Shown: piece by piece, positions 46,671-55,509 of the stretch
Numbering within the stretch: the first letter of the stretch is position 1
Layout: every line of letters begins with the position of its first letter
Notes under the pieces: model-generated
What the model saw: only the letters and a program-made list of their open reading frames with translations
Databases searched by the model: none
What the model was told of the DNA's origin: nothing
Position numbers and translations under genes: made by a program
Source: Eriocheir sinensis
Taxonomy: Eukaryota > Arthropoda > Malacostraca > Decapoda > Varunidae
Assembly (NCBI RefSeq): GCF_024679095.1
Contig: NC_066518.1
Location: 3,028,949-3,092,948, forward strand
Reading direction: 5' to 3'
DNA: 64,000 bases

Positions 46671-46939
46671 TGTAATTCCTCATGGCCTAACCACGTGATC
46701 TGCGATCGCACTAGCACCCTCCCCGACTGGGATCGGAGGTCAGAAGTCACGGATCTCTGAATGCGGCTGAAACCTCACACCCACTCACACCCGAGAGGCG
46801 GGACACAACCTCCGATGAGCACCCGGTACTTACTCACTGCCGGGTGGACAGGGGCACGTTTCAAAGGAATCTGCCTACCCGTCTCCACTCCGCCCGGGTA
46901 TCGAACCTGAACCTTTGGATTGTGAGGCGAGCTCGCTAA

Positions 46940-46985
<46 letters not shown>
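46671..46985 (-). mobile_element. tRNA-derived SINE (fourth type) bracketed by (CA)n
   Basis: On the minus strand: A box-like TGGTTAGCGAGCTC (46929-46942), B box GGTTCGATACC (46897-46907), then a body of about 220 bp ending in ATGAGGAATTACACACA. The terminal GAATTACAC resembles that of the SINEs at 2450 and 53861, although the head differs. A (CA)n tract at 46940-46985 touches the 5' end. Confidence 0.78.
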
Positions 46986-46991
<6 letters not shown>

Positions 46992-47369
46992 TGTGTAGGC
47001 AGAAACACCTCCACAACACAATCATCATTATCATCATCACGAGACGTACACATTTGCCATCCGTTCTGGTAACTCCTCAAAGTCACAAACAACCTGAGGA
47101 GGAGGAGGGGGAGGGGGAGTTGGGGGCTAATGACAGCAATTTGCCAAACGTCACGGCCTGATTAGTGGCCTCGGCGGGTTTCCTGATTGTTCCGCAGGCA
47201 GTTGTTTACGGGCCTCGAAAAGAAATTAGTCTGAGTGGCCTGTATTTTTTTTTTTTTTTGTGTGTGCGTGTTTAAAAGTGGTGAATCATTATCTTTATTG
47301 TGTGGAAGTGTTGTGTTTATTGTATTTACGGAGGTGTCGGTCAGCGCTCGTGTGTATTTGAGTAGCCTC

Positions 47370-47371
<2 letters not shown>
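46986..47371. other. Unique sequence, no gene seen
   Basis: Includes GGAGGAGGAGGGGGAGG near 47097 and T16 at 47245. No frame support. Confidence 0.4.

Positions 47372-47428
<57 letters not shown>
47372..47428. repeat. (TG)n microsatellite
   Basis: About 28 TG units. Confidence 0.96.
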
Positions 47429-47431
<3 letters not shown>

Positions 47432-47995
47432 GGTCCAGAATATCTTGTTTAGTCTTGTAAGATTTAGGGCCAGGAGATAAAAAAAAGTGTTTACCTTGAG
47501 TCTGTCTAAGGAAGTCAGGGAGGTCAGTGTCCTAGTGAGGGTGTTGTGAGCGTCTCGAGTGCCCTGAGAGGAGTGGAACAGCAAAAAAAACAAAAAAAAA
47601 CAAAAAAAAAAAAAAAAAAAAAAATCCTAAGTCTTTTAGTATTCTGGAGGAGCTGATAACCCTGAGGATGTGTTGTGCACCGCCTGTATTGAAGAAAGTG
47701 GAGCCTTCGGAAGCTTGTACGAGCCTGATAATTTCCTTTACGACTAACTATTACGTGGCTTTTGCGTCTGATATGTGTGTCGCCCGTCAGCACGCTACTC
47801 CACGCCATGCTACGCCTCACCCGGACACCCACGCCTCCACACCACGCCTCCACATTCCCCTGGGGTCGCAAGCGTGAAATTGCTGCCGTGTCTGAAGTGG
47901 CGACTCATGCAGGGAGGAGACTAGATAGAGGTACATATTCTAAACCTAAAGCGTATCGTAACTATCGTCCTTCTATTACGGCTGTTTTCCAGGGC
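47429..47995. other. Unique sequence with an A-rich tract at 47583-47624
   Basis: CAAAAAAAA repeats merge into a run of about 22 A. CACGCCATGCTACGCC-type phrases lie around 47800. No recognised gene. Confidence 0.45.
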
Positions 47996-48148
47996 CACAG
48001 AGAAGATTGACCGGGTTTCCATGGGTGGTTTTTCCCTCTCAGGATGCAAAAGTCGTGGAAAACTATCACTAACTTTACAAAACAGTCCATGAAAATCCCA
48101 GCAACTTCTACGAGAGGCTTGTCAAACGGACGTACTGAGGTGACGAGG
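47996..48148 (-). mobile_element. MITE copy D, partial and reversed
   Basis: GGGTTTCCATGGGTGGTTTT, CAGCAACTTCTACGAGAGGC and TTGTCAAACGGAC correspond, in reverse orientation, to the interior of the 222-bp MITE at 16144. The termini are not preserved. Confidence 0.62.
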
Positions 48149-48164
48149 CGGTTTTTATTTTTTA

Positions 48165-48275
48165 TTTATTTATTTATTTTTTTTTTTTTTTACAGCTAAG
48201 GAGACAGTTCAAGGGCGTAAAGAAAAATATAAAAAAAACCCCGCTACTTACTGCTCCTGAATAGAATACCTACGA
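48165..48275 (-). mobile_element. Poly(A)-tailed dispersed retroposon
   Basis: A TTTA-rich run and poly-T, then ACAGCTAAGGAGACAGTTCA, AGGGCGTAAAG, and CCCGCTACTTACTGCTCC on the plus strand. Confidence 0.85.
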
Positions 48276-48597
48276 ATCCCTAGCCGCCCACCTTCCTGTG
48301 CATGCGTCATTCACCGTCCACCCCCACCCGCATGCCGTCCACAGCCTAACACCTCGATTGATCTCCGCTTCCCACCTTCACTTTCCCCCTCGTGTCGCAT
48401 CCTTCTTCGGCCGACGCCCTCCCCGTCACTCCGGCCATTCCTCACGCGTCCTCGCCACCTCTGTGTGTCCGTCGAGCCATGCTGCCGTGATTCCTGACAG
48501 ACACCTGATGTTACCTGTGTTGTTCATCTGTGACGAGACACGTATTTGTCCACCCACGCCAACCTTTTTCAGTGGCTCGCTCCACTGAATCCCTTTA
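48276..48597. other. Unique sequence, no gene seen
   Basis: C-rich and CpG-containing at 48310-48480, between two retroposons. A 96-codon frame has no recognised domain. Confidence 0.4.
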
Positions 48598-48672
48598 TCC
48601 TTTTTTTTTTAATAGCAAAGGAGGCAGTTCAAGGACCCACAATAAAAACCGCTCTGTTGCTGCTCCATAAAA
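48598..48672 (-). mobile_element. Poly(A)-tailed dispersed retroposon
   Basis: Poly-T, AATAGCAAAGGAGGCAGTTC, AAGGACCCACAATAAAAACC and GTTGCTGCTCC. More diverged than the neighbour at 48165. Confidence 0.75.
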
Positions 48673-49514
48673 GTAGAAAAGAGAACATCTGCCACGATCG
48701 GTTCTCAGTGAATTCTCCCTAAACTGGATATTTTCTATGATGTCATTCTCCCTACCTTAGAGTGTATAAGCTGATTGGTTGAGTGTAGGTTTTTGGATAT
48801 AGGGTAAGTTGGCAAGTACTTACTGCTCTTTCTATTTGTTTTGTTATAGTAGATTTTTTTTTATACATTTCTTCTCAAATGAGTAGCTATGAATGTCTAC
48901 GAAAATTAACCTGCAAGACATGTCAGCCCTCCCCTCTAGTGACGTCCACCCCGCTTCAGGCACCGTTCAGGTCATTCTCCTGTTTCTTTTTTCATCGGCG
49001 CTTGCTCGTGTGCATGGCGCAGAAACGAAAAGAAAGTAAAAAAAGACATGGTGACATCATTGACAGGGAAGGGTAAAACGACCCTCACCATCTAGGGTAA
49101 GAAAACACTTGCTCCCATATAGACTTTTGGTGAGCGTGTCCGAGAGGTTATTGTCCTCCGTGTTTTTGGTGCGCGTCACCTGGGCGAGACAGGTGAATCG
49201 CGCTGATTCATTCAGGTGTAGGAAGGACGTGCTCTCATTTCATGGCTCCTCGTTCCAAAATAGATGTGTTGTTGTGACGGAGGAGAGTCAAGTGTTCGTT
49301 TGTTCCGAAATAAAACTGCTCACTCTTTTTATCGGCGTCGCAGACGCCGATCAACAGATTGTCCATCTTGTTGTTGTTGTTGGTGGTGGTGGTGTTGTTG
49401 TTCTCTTTAAGTTGTTTTCCTGGCTTACCCATGCATTGTAGACATGACATTATATAATAACATTTGTTAACCCTGATGAACCCTACAACATGGCATTATA
49501 AACAAAGTCAGCAG
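48673..49514. other. Unique sequence, no gene supported
   Basis: A 110-codon frame (49109-49441) ends in a (GTT)n/(GGT)n run at 49370-49400. No domain recognised. Confidence 0.4.
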
Positions 49515-49641
49515 TATTTTTTATTTTTTTTTTATTTTTTTTTACGTCTTGGCCAGTGGCGCCGGTTGGCCTTCATAGTAGGGCCTGATGGTCGGCCCCA
49601 GCCCGTTGTGGCGCAGGCAAGTGTTTATAGTGGCGCCATCT
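49515..49641 (-). mobile_element. Dispersed repeat with T/A-rich end, copy 1 of 2
   Basis: A T-rich run with A interruptions, ACGTCTTGGCCAGTGGCGCC, GGCCTGATGG, GGCGCAGGCAAGTG and TATAGTGGCGCCATCTTT. The same order occurs at 50643-50770. The A-rich end on the minus strand suggests a retroposon tail. Confidence 0.78.
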
Positions 49642-50059
49642 TTACTTTTCATCATTTTCCATTTTAGACCCCTAGTTGCATAATATAAATTGTTGGGGGT
49701 GTGTTGAAGGGTCATGCGACGCCGATCTAGCACAGTTTTTGTGCTATTAAAACCTGTTCATCATCATTTTTGTTATATTTGTTGTCAATCGCAGTAGTTG
49801 CTCGTGGGGTAGAGATCAGCGTTGTTAAGCCATGCAACTACTGACTCTTTTTCGTCATATTTGTTATCACTCGTAGTTGCACGCGGGGTAGAGATTAGCG
49901 TTGTTTTAAGCCATGAAACCGCGGACTCCTTTGCATTACATTTTCCATCTTACTTGTTTTCAATCGTAATAATTAGTGTTCGGAGGGTACAGAACTTAGC
50001 GATATTAAGCCATGAAACTGCCGACTCTTTTTCATAATTTACATATTTATTATCACTCT

Positions 50060-50205
50060 GGGTGGGTAGGTGTTAGAGAAGGCGTGTGAGTGGGCGTGAG
50101 GGAAAGATAAAGATGTCAGGAAAGGAGACGAGGGCTGAGGAATGCGCATAGGGGACCCGTGCGTGACAGGACATACAAGAAGGGAGTGAAGAGAATTTCG
50201 TTCAA
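50060..50205 (-). repeat. ~145-bp dispersed segment, inverse of 52465-52612
   Basis: The reverse complement reads CGAAATTCTCTTCACTCCC, TGTATGTCCTGTCACGCAC, GCGCATTCCTCAGCCCTCG and TCTCCTTTCCTGACATCTTT, matching 52465-52612 at roughly 85-90% by eye. Confidence 0.88.
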
Positions 50206-50331
50206 GCCGCTGATCCTTTTCCATCATTATTTCGATCATATTTTGTCATCATCGAAGTAGCGGCTCGGGGTGAAGTGAACGTCGTTAAGCCAAGGAACGG
50301 CTGATATTTTTTATCATTAATCCCATTGTAA

Positions 50332-50544
50332 TGCCAGATTTTTGTAGTGAAGGAAAATGTGTCGGAGTCCAAAAGTGTGTGTAAGTAAGTGTTAAGTGAG
50401 AGGCCCGCATTAGCTGTTAACTTTCCCACGGTGAGACCCATGGACCCGGGGGAAAGTTAACGGGTACTGCGGACCTCTCACTTAACACTTACACACACAC
50501 TTTTGGACTCCGATACATTTTCCTTCACTACAAAAAACTGGCAT
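50332..50544. mobile_element. 213-bp fold-back MITE with about 100-bp inverted arms
   Basis: The left arm starts ATGCCAGATTTTTGTAGTG and the right arm ends CACTACAAAAAACTGGCAT. The arms pair almost throughout about 100 bp, interrupted only near the centre (CCCATGG). TA flanks the element at 50330-50331 and 50545-50546. There is no coding capacity. The near-perfect arms and TA target fit a Tc1/mariner-like or similar non-autonomous element. Confidence 0.9.
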
Positions 50545-50642
50545 TACACCATCATATTTGTCATCACTTGTAGTAGTTGCTGAGGGGGTTAAAATCAGCG
50601 TTGTTAAGCCATGGACCTGCTGACTTTTTCATCTCCTCCGTC

Positions 50643-50770
50643 ATTTTTTTTTATTTTTTATTTTTTTACGTTTACGCCGATAGCGCCGGTAGGCTTTCTT
50701 GAGGGGCCTGGATGGTAGTTGGCCCCGGCCCGTCATGGCGCAGGCAAGTGTTTTATAGTGGCGCCATCTT
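50643..50770 (-). mobile_element. Dispersed repeat with T/A-rich end, copy 2 of 2
   Basis: A T-rich run, then ACGTTTACGCCGATAGCGCC, GGCCTGGATGG, GGCCCGTCATGGCGCAGGC and TATAGTGGCGCCATCTT. It interrupts the ~80-bp array between two unit copies. Confidence 0.8.
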
Positions 50771-50840
50771 CTCATATTTATTATCACTCGCAGTCGTTGC
50801 TCGAGGATAGAGATAAGCGTTGTAGAGCCCTGAGTCACAT

Positions 50841-51032
50841 ACCACCTGGCCTCTCGCACATCCTTCCTTCATCTTCTTTACGAGGCGACCCGTAAACGAT
50901 TGCCTGAGGGCGCTTGAGGAATGTAAACTGTGCTAACCTGTGTGTCTTAGTCGATCACGTGACCAGCGATGACGAAAACATGTACACCTTTGACTGAGGA
51001 CGATTAATTGACTTACCTGAGCACTGACAGCA
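50841..51032. other. Unique sequence, no gene
   Basis: Nothing recognised. Confidence 0.35.
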
Positions 51033-51282
51033 TTGGCAGATCAGTCTTTTCTTCTTCCTAAACTACTCTCCTCCCTTTTTATCTCTTTTCTCTTTTTCTT
51101 CTTCCTAAAACTACTCTCCTCCCTTCTTTTTACCCCTTTCATCTTTTTCTTCTTTCTGAACCTGCTTTCCTCCTTCCTCTTTCTGTTTTCAAGCCTTTCT
51201 CTCACTCTTCTTTCCATACCATTTTCTCCCTTATTTTCCTCCTCCTTCCTCCTACTTTTCTTTCTCCTTTTCTTCTTTCCAG
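51033..51282. repeat. Pyrimidine-rich repeat, inverse copy of 36770-37290
   Basis: TTTTCTTCTTCCTAAACTAC units (about 55 bp, three copies) are followed by TTTTCAAGCCTTTCTCTCAC and a CCTCCTTCCTCCTACTTTTC stretch. The reverse complements of both modules occur in the same relative order at 36960-37160. Confidence 0.85.
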
Positions 51283-51504
51283 GTGTGACTTGCTTGTGTT
51301 CGGGGAAGACGTGACTTACGGCACATGAGATAGCATTGGTATGGCTCCGTGTCCTGTGTAGTGTCAAGCTAATTGCCTTATTGATACCCGGAGTGCCAGG
51401 CGGATGATGAGTAATGCCAGTGTTAAGAAGAAGCCTCGTGCTGTGGTAACCTTCTTTCCTGTTCCACCCCGCCCACGCGCGACCCCCACTCCCCCACCAC
51501 GACC

Positions 51505-51692
51505 ACCACCACCACCACCACCATGTTATTATTCCTCGTAAATATAACTAATCTAAGCTCCACTTCATCACTTTCACTTTCTTACTCACTCATTATGTCT
51601 ATTATTACATTTTCTCATTTTGTTCCTCCTCCTCCTCCTCCTCCTCCTCCTCCTCCTCCTCCTCCTCCTCCTCCTCCTCCTCCTCCTCCTCA
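51505..51692. repeat. (CAC)n and (CTC)n trinucleotide repeats
   Basis: CCACCA at 51497-51523, then about 22 perfect CTC units at 51627-51691. Confidence 0.96.
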
Positions 51693-51710
51693 TTTCCATG
51701 TTTCCATGTT
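51693..51710 (+). repeat. Possible solo CR1-type 3' tail
   Basis: TTTCCATGTTTCCATGTTTC equals the terminal octamer pair of the CR1 fragment at 32453-32470. It stands alone here, without upstream 3' UTR sequence, inside CTC-rich DNA. Confidence 0.35.
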
Positions 51711-52464
51711 TCCTCCTCTTCCTCCTCTTCCGCAGCATTTCCCTCAGCAACCCAGAGTTAGGCGACGCCCCCCACCTAGTCTCCAGCCCACCCCCTCACC
51801 TCCTCGGAAGGGGTCGCCTCTCCCATTCAGTGCAGTTGCCAGGGAGCCTCACGGATGTTAGGTTGACGCCCCCTTGCCCCTCATCCCCTCTTCACCCTCT
51901 CCCTTATCACTTCCCCCCCACACAACCCCCCCCCCTCCTCATCCCTCTGCTCCAGTTCACGGTTCCCTCTCACCTTTCCATGCGCAGCTCTCCCTCTTTC
52001 CCTCTCCCTCCCAGTTTTCCCTTCCACCCTTACCTCAGGCGCTACCCTTTCTCTACTTCCCTTTCACCCTTTGCATGCACTCCGTTTGACATTGACCCTC
52101 TGTCTTTGACCTCTGATTCTATTTTCTGTTAGGGAGTAGTGCAATGCAGACTCGTTTTTTGTTTGTTTGTTTGTTTTTGTTTTGCTATATATATAAAAAA
52201 AAACTATCCCTCCTTCTCCTATAACTCGACTTTCTGGCACACACTTTTCCTCCTTCCATCCCTACCTCAATCACTACTTTTATTTATTTATTTATTCATT
52301 TACTACCATCATCTCCTTAGTTCCTCACCCACTCCACATGCAGCTCTACTCATCTCCCTCATGCACACACTCAGCACTTTTCCCTTCACTCAAGTTCCTC
52401 ATTCTTCCTCACACACATTCCTTTCCCTCCTTTTGCATGCCCGCCTCCCACATTCTCCGCCCTC
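51711..52464. other. Pyrimidine-rich DNA, no gene supported
   Basis: A 170-codon frame at 51620-52132 is Leu/Pro/Ser-rich and begins in the CTC repeat. CATGCGCAGCTCTCCC and CATGCAGCTCTACTC hint at a weak ~360-bp periodicity. Confidence 0.5.
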
Positions 52465-52612
52465 GAACGAAATCCTCTTCACGCCCTTCCCGTATGTCCT
52501 GTCACGCATGAGTCCCCTTTGCGCATTCCTCAGCCCTCGTCTCCTTTCCTGACATCTTTATATTCCCCTCAAGCCCCCTCACACGCCTTCTTCTCCAACA
52601 CCTTCCCACGCA
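52465..52612 (+). repeat. ~145-bp dispersed segment, inverse partner of 50060-50205
   Basis: CGAACGAAATCCTCTTCACG, TATGTCCTGTCACGCATGAG, GCGCATTCCTCAGCCCTCG and CACACGCCTTCT match the opposite strand of 50060-50205 across their whole length. Confidence 0.88.
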
Positions 52613-53002
52613 CACCTCGTCTGCTCCTCCTCCTCCTCCTCTTGCAGCTTAGCCCACCATGTCAGATCTCCGGTTTACATCCCCTTGCCTCCTCCTCCTC
52701 CTCCTCCTCCTCCTCCTCGTCTTCCTTCAGGCCATACAGCACCCCCTCAGGGATTCTCAGAGCTCCTCCCACGCACCGTCTTATCGTAACTCCCCTCACT
52801 TTCAGATTGCTGCATGTCTTCACTCTTCCTCTTCTTCCTCCTCCTCCCCCCCCTCCTAGTCTTCTTTTCTTCTTCTCCTATTCTTCTTCTCTTCTTCTCA
52901 TTTCTTCTCTCCGTTCTATTATTGTCTCCCTCTTTTTTTATTCTTGCTTCGTCTGTTTGTCCTTCTGTCTATCTTTCTGTTTGTGTGTGATTGCATGATT
53001 GG
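52613..53002. repeat. (CTC)n and (TTC)n low complexity
   Basis: CTC runs at 52625-52642 and 52691-52720, and TTC runs at 52823-52905. Confidence 0.8.
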
Positions 53003-53760
53003 CCTGGGAAGTCGCAGATGGAGTTCAGTGTCAGGAAGTGTGGTATTTTTAGTATAGGTAGGAATAACCCCTCACATAATTATTCCTTAAATGGCACTCA
53101 CATAAGCGGGCCTAGAGGTGAGAGGGATTTAGAAGTCTTAGTGAGCTCTAATGTCCGTCCAGGGGCTTAATGCATTTAGGCTAAAAACCTTTCAGGGTAC
53201 TGGGTTTTATTTAGAAAAGCGTAGACTAATCAATAGAAGCGCTGAAGTCATCCTCAAGCTATATTTAGCATTAGTTAGACTTCATCTTTATTATACGGGT
53301 TCAGTTCTGGTTAGCTTACTGTCGAATGGATATCAAGATGTAAGAATCTGTGGAGAAGAGGATGACAAGAATAATTCACGAGTTGTATAATGATGTAAGA
53401 ATTTGTGCAGAAGAGGGATAACAAAAATATTTCACCTACTGAGAAACTTGCCTTATGACGACACAATTAAACATTTATATTTTTATTCTCTAGATAGGCG
53501 AAGGCTGCTGGGAGACTTGATCGAAGTTTATACATATTTGAAAGCCTTTAATAAGAGTGATCTTGATAATGTTCTGATGTTGAGATGGGTAGGAGACAGT
53601 AATGGGTTAAGTTGGATACATTCCGAGTCATCGAAGACATAAGCTCGAATTGGTTTACCAACACTGGTGGATGAGAGGAGCAGGCTCGGTGGTCATGTGG
53701 TGAGCGTCACTACGATATATACATTCAAGAAAAGGTTAGATAAATTATAGGCTAGTGAGG
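53003..53760 (+). pseudogene. Decayed CR1-like reverse transcriptase fragment
   Basis: Pieces in two frames match the intact fragment at 31355-32290. SQMEFSVRKCGIFSIG and RGERDLEVLVSS (53011-53151) correspond to the WQMSFNVDKCKV region. NRSAEVILKLYLALVRLHLY (from about 53233) corresponds to the MLSLYNSMVRPHLEYA region. LRNLPYDDTIKHLYFYSLDRR (53438-53500) and RRRLLGDLIEVYTYLKAFN match the thumb and tail. There are frameshifts, an internal ~56-bp duplication (GATGTAAGAAT at 53338 and 53394) and stops, and the catalytic motif is absent. It is from an older lineage than the 31-kb copy. Confidence 0.88.
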
Positions 53761-53822
53761 TTTGGTGGGGTTAGGTTCAGAAGAGCTGCTTTTCATAACC
53801 CTAACGGCCTCTTGCAGACGCC

Positions 53823-53823
<1 letters not shown>
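53761..53823 (+). mobile_element. Probable 3' UTR end of the decayed CR1-like element
   Basis: After the last RT-like codons the sequence continues with GTTCAGAAGAGCTGC and CCTAACGGCCTCTTGCAGAC before a TG tract. It is assigned to the LINE by position only. Confidence 0.45.
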
Positions 53824-53863
<40 letters not shown>

Positions 53864-54104
53864 TCACCACGGCCAAATCACTAGCTGAACTCGTCATCGC
53901 TAGCAATTACCCTCCTGATTATAACAAGCTCATTATAGTCAATCTCTGGGTACTGCCGGAACCTTCACACACCACACCCTCCATCCTCCTTGCCCAAGGG
54001 GGGGACAGTAACCGCTCCTTGTCAGCGGAAAAATCTCTTCCTGAGCTGGGATTAAACCTCATCTTGACAGGGCAAAGCTTTAATCCACTGAGCTATCGGA
54101 GCGG
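53824..54104 (-). mobile_element. tRNA-derived SINE, same family as 2450, reversed
   Basis: On the minus strand: A box TAGCTCAGTGG (54085-54095), B box GGTTTAATCCC (54048-54058, degenerate), body GGTTACTGTCCCCC...GGCAGTACCCAGAGATTG...GTGAATTAC and (AC)n tail (53824-53860 as TG). Similar to the + strand of 2450-2737 along its full length, apart from a short indel in the tRNA-like part. Confidence 0.87.
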
Positions 54105-54106
54105 TA

Positions 54107-54112
<6 letters not shown>

Positions 54113-54183
<71 letters not shown>
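54113..54183. repeat. (TG)n microsatellite at the 5' end of the SINE
   Basis: About 35 TG units beginning nine bases beyond the SINE head. Confidence 0.96.
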
Positions 54184-54184
<1 letters not shown>

Positions 54185-54814
54185 TAAATCGTACTCTAAA
54201 TATTACAAATTACCATTTCTGCATATGCGGTCAGTATCGGAATCTGAAGGAATAAGATAAGAATTACTGCTTATGGATTATGTGTATTTTGGGATAATCT
54301 GAACACTTTGGCTCGTCTGTATGTAAACTATTTACCCGATACTCTCCTCCTGTGTACGTACGCGGCGCTGCGGGCGTCACGAGGTACTTAGCGAGTGTTG
54401 GGTCCAAGGGTTGGGTCTGCCCGCATAGCTTCAGGTTTTTAGAGCATAACCTTACCGGGCTTACCATCACGAGATTTCTGGTTAACGAACCGAACCCAAA
54501 GAATGTAGCTAATGTTTTTTTTTTTCATTCATTCGCATCTCTCCAATAATTACTCATAAATATAAGTAATCATTAAATAATAATATAATAATTAGTGTAA
54601 AATCATAATAAGTGCTCATAGAAATAGATATCACGTGTCCAATGAAATAGCGTGAACATATATAATGGTTGATTAATATTTTTTTATGTGGACAGTCGTT
54701 TATTTTTATCCCTCACCTCAAGTTTCAGAGTACGTTCTTAATTTGAGTACTTATTGGAGTGTTGCGTACGAATTGGGTACCTCCGCTGCTGCTTTTTTGT
54801 AAGGAGCATCGTCT
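54184..54814. other. AT-rich unique sequence, no gene
   Basis: No conserved frame. GTACGTACGCGGCGCTGCG near 54353 is a small GC-rich patch. Confidence 0.45.
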
Positions 54815-54892
54815 TGTGGGCATTTTTTAAAGTTCTTTTTTTTTTTTGTTTTTTGTCTTTGAGATGCCTCCCTTACTGTAAATAAAAAAAAA
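54815..54892 (+). mobile_element. Poly(A)-tailed dispersed retroposon, diverged copy
   Basis: T-rich spacer, TTGTCTTTGAGATGCCTCCC, TTACTGTAAATAAAAAAAAA. It fits the 3' portion of the family with several substitutions. Confidence 0.6.
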
Positions 54893-54929
54893 GAAGGGCC
54901 AGCATCATTGTTATCAACCCTTCTGCCTC

Positions 54930-55130
54930 CCCCTTTCCCCTCTCTCTCCTTCCCTTCCCCCTCTCTCTCCTTCCCTTTCCCCTCTCTCTCCTTCCCATCC
55001 CTTCCTCCCATGACGCCCCCGTCCTTCACCTGCCAAACTGCCGCTTCCTGCCGAATCTGTTACACTTCCCTCTTTTCCTTCCTCCCTTCCGCCCTGCTTG
55101 CCTCCCTCTCTCCTCTCCCTCCTTGCACAC
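54930..55130 (+). repeat. Duplicated segment A, matches 57995-58160
   Basis: CTTCCTCCCATGACGCCCCC, GTCCTTCACCTGCCAAACTG, CCGCTTCCTGCCGAATCTGT and TTGCCTCCCTCTCTCC are shared in the same order and orientation 3.06 kb away, with almost no differences over about 90 bp. Confidence 0.95.
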
Positions 55131-55509
55131 CACACAGAAACGCCGATAAGTACAGTTGCGCCCTTTACTTCGAGCGAGTCTTGAATGCCCCCCTGTCCAT
55201 TGACGACCGCCCCCCCATTCCCCCTCCCCCGGTAACTAACATAAAGGAAAAACAACCGATGACTACCTTGACCTATTTTTTTTTTTTTTTTAAGAGAGAA
55301 AGAGAAGTTAATGCAACACTTTCTTTCCTTTAATTTCCTATTTCAGCGCTGCTTTCCTTGACGTGTTGGCCTCAGAGGTGAAGGCATCAGTCGGCAAACA
55401 GGCTGCCACACGCGTCCTGTCGTCCTAAACGCCCTTCCCCGTCGGGCTGTTTACTCGGCCTTCGCCCAGTTAGTGCCTCCCCGGCCTTCACCTTGTTGCG
55501 GGCTTACTC
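55131..55509. other. Unique sequence, no gene seen
   Basis: T15 run near 55277. Overlapping frames up to 141 codons begin in the CT-rich repeat. Confidence 0.4.

Larger units (their letters stand above)
49755..50840. repeat. Interspersed ~80-bp repeat array broken by insertions
   Basis: The unit CATATTTGTTATCACTCGTAG...GGGGTAGAGATCAGCG...TTGTTAAGCCATG...CTGACTCTTTT recurs starting near 49770, 49853, 49950, 50215, 50548 and 50772. Insertions at 50060-50205, 50332-50544 and 50643-50770 separate the later copies. Confidence 0.8.
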
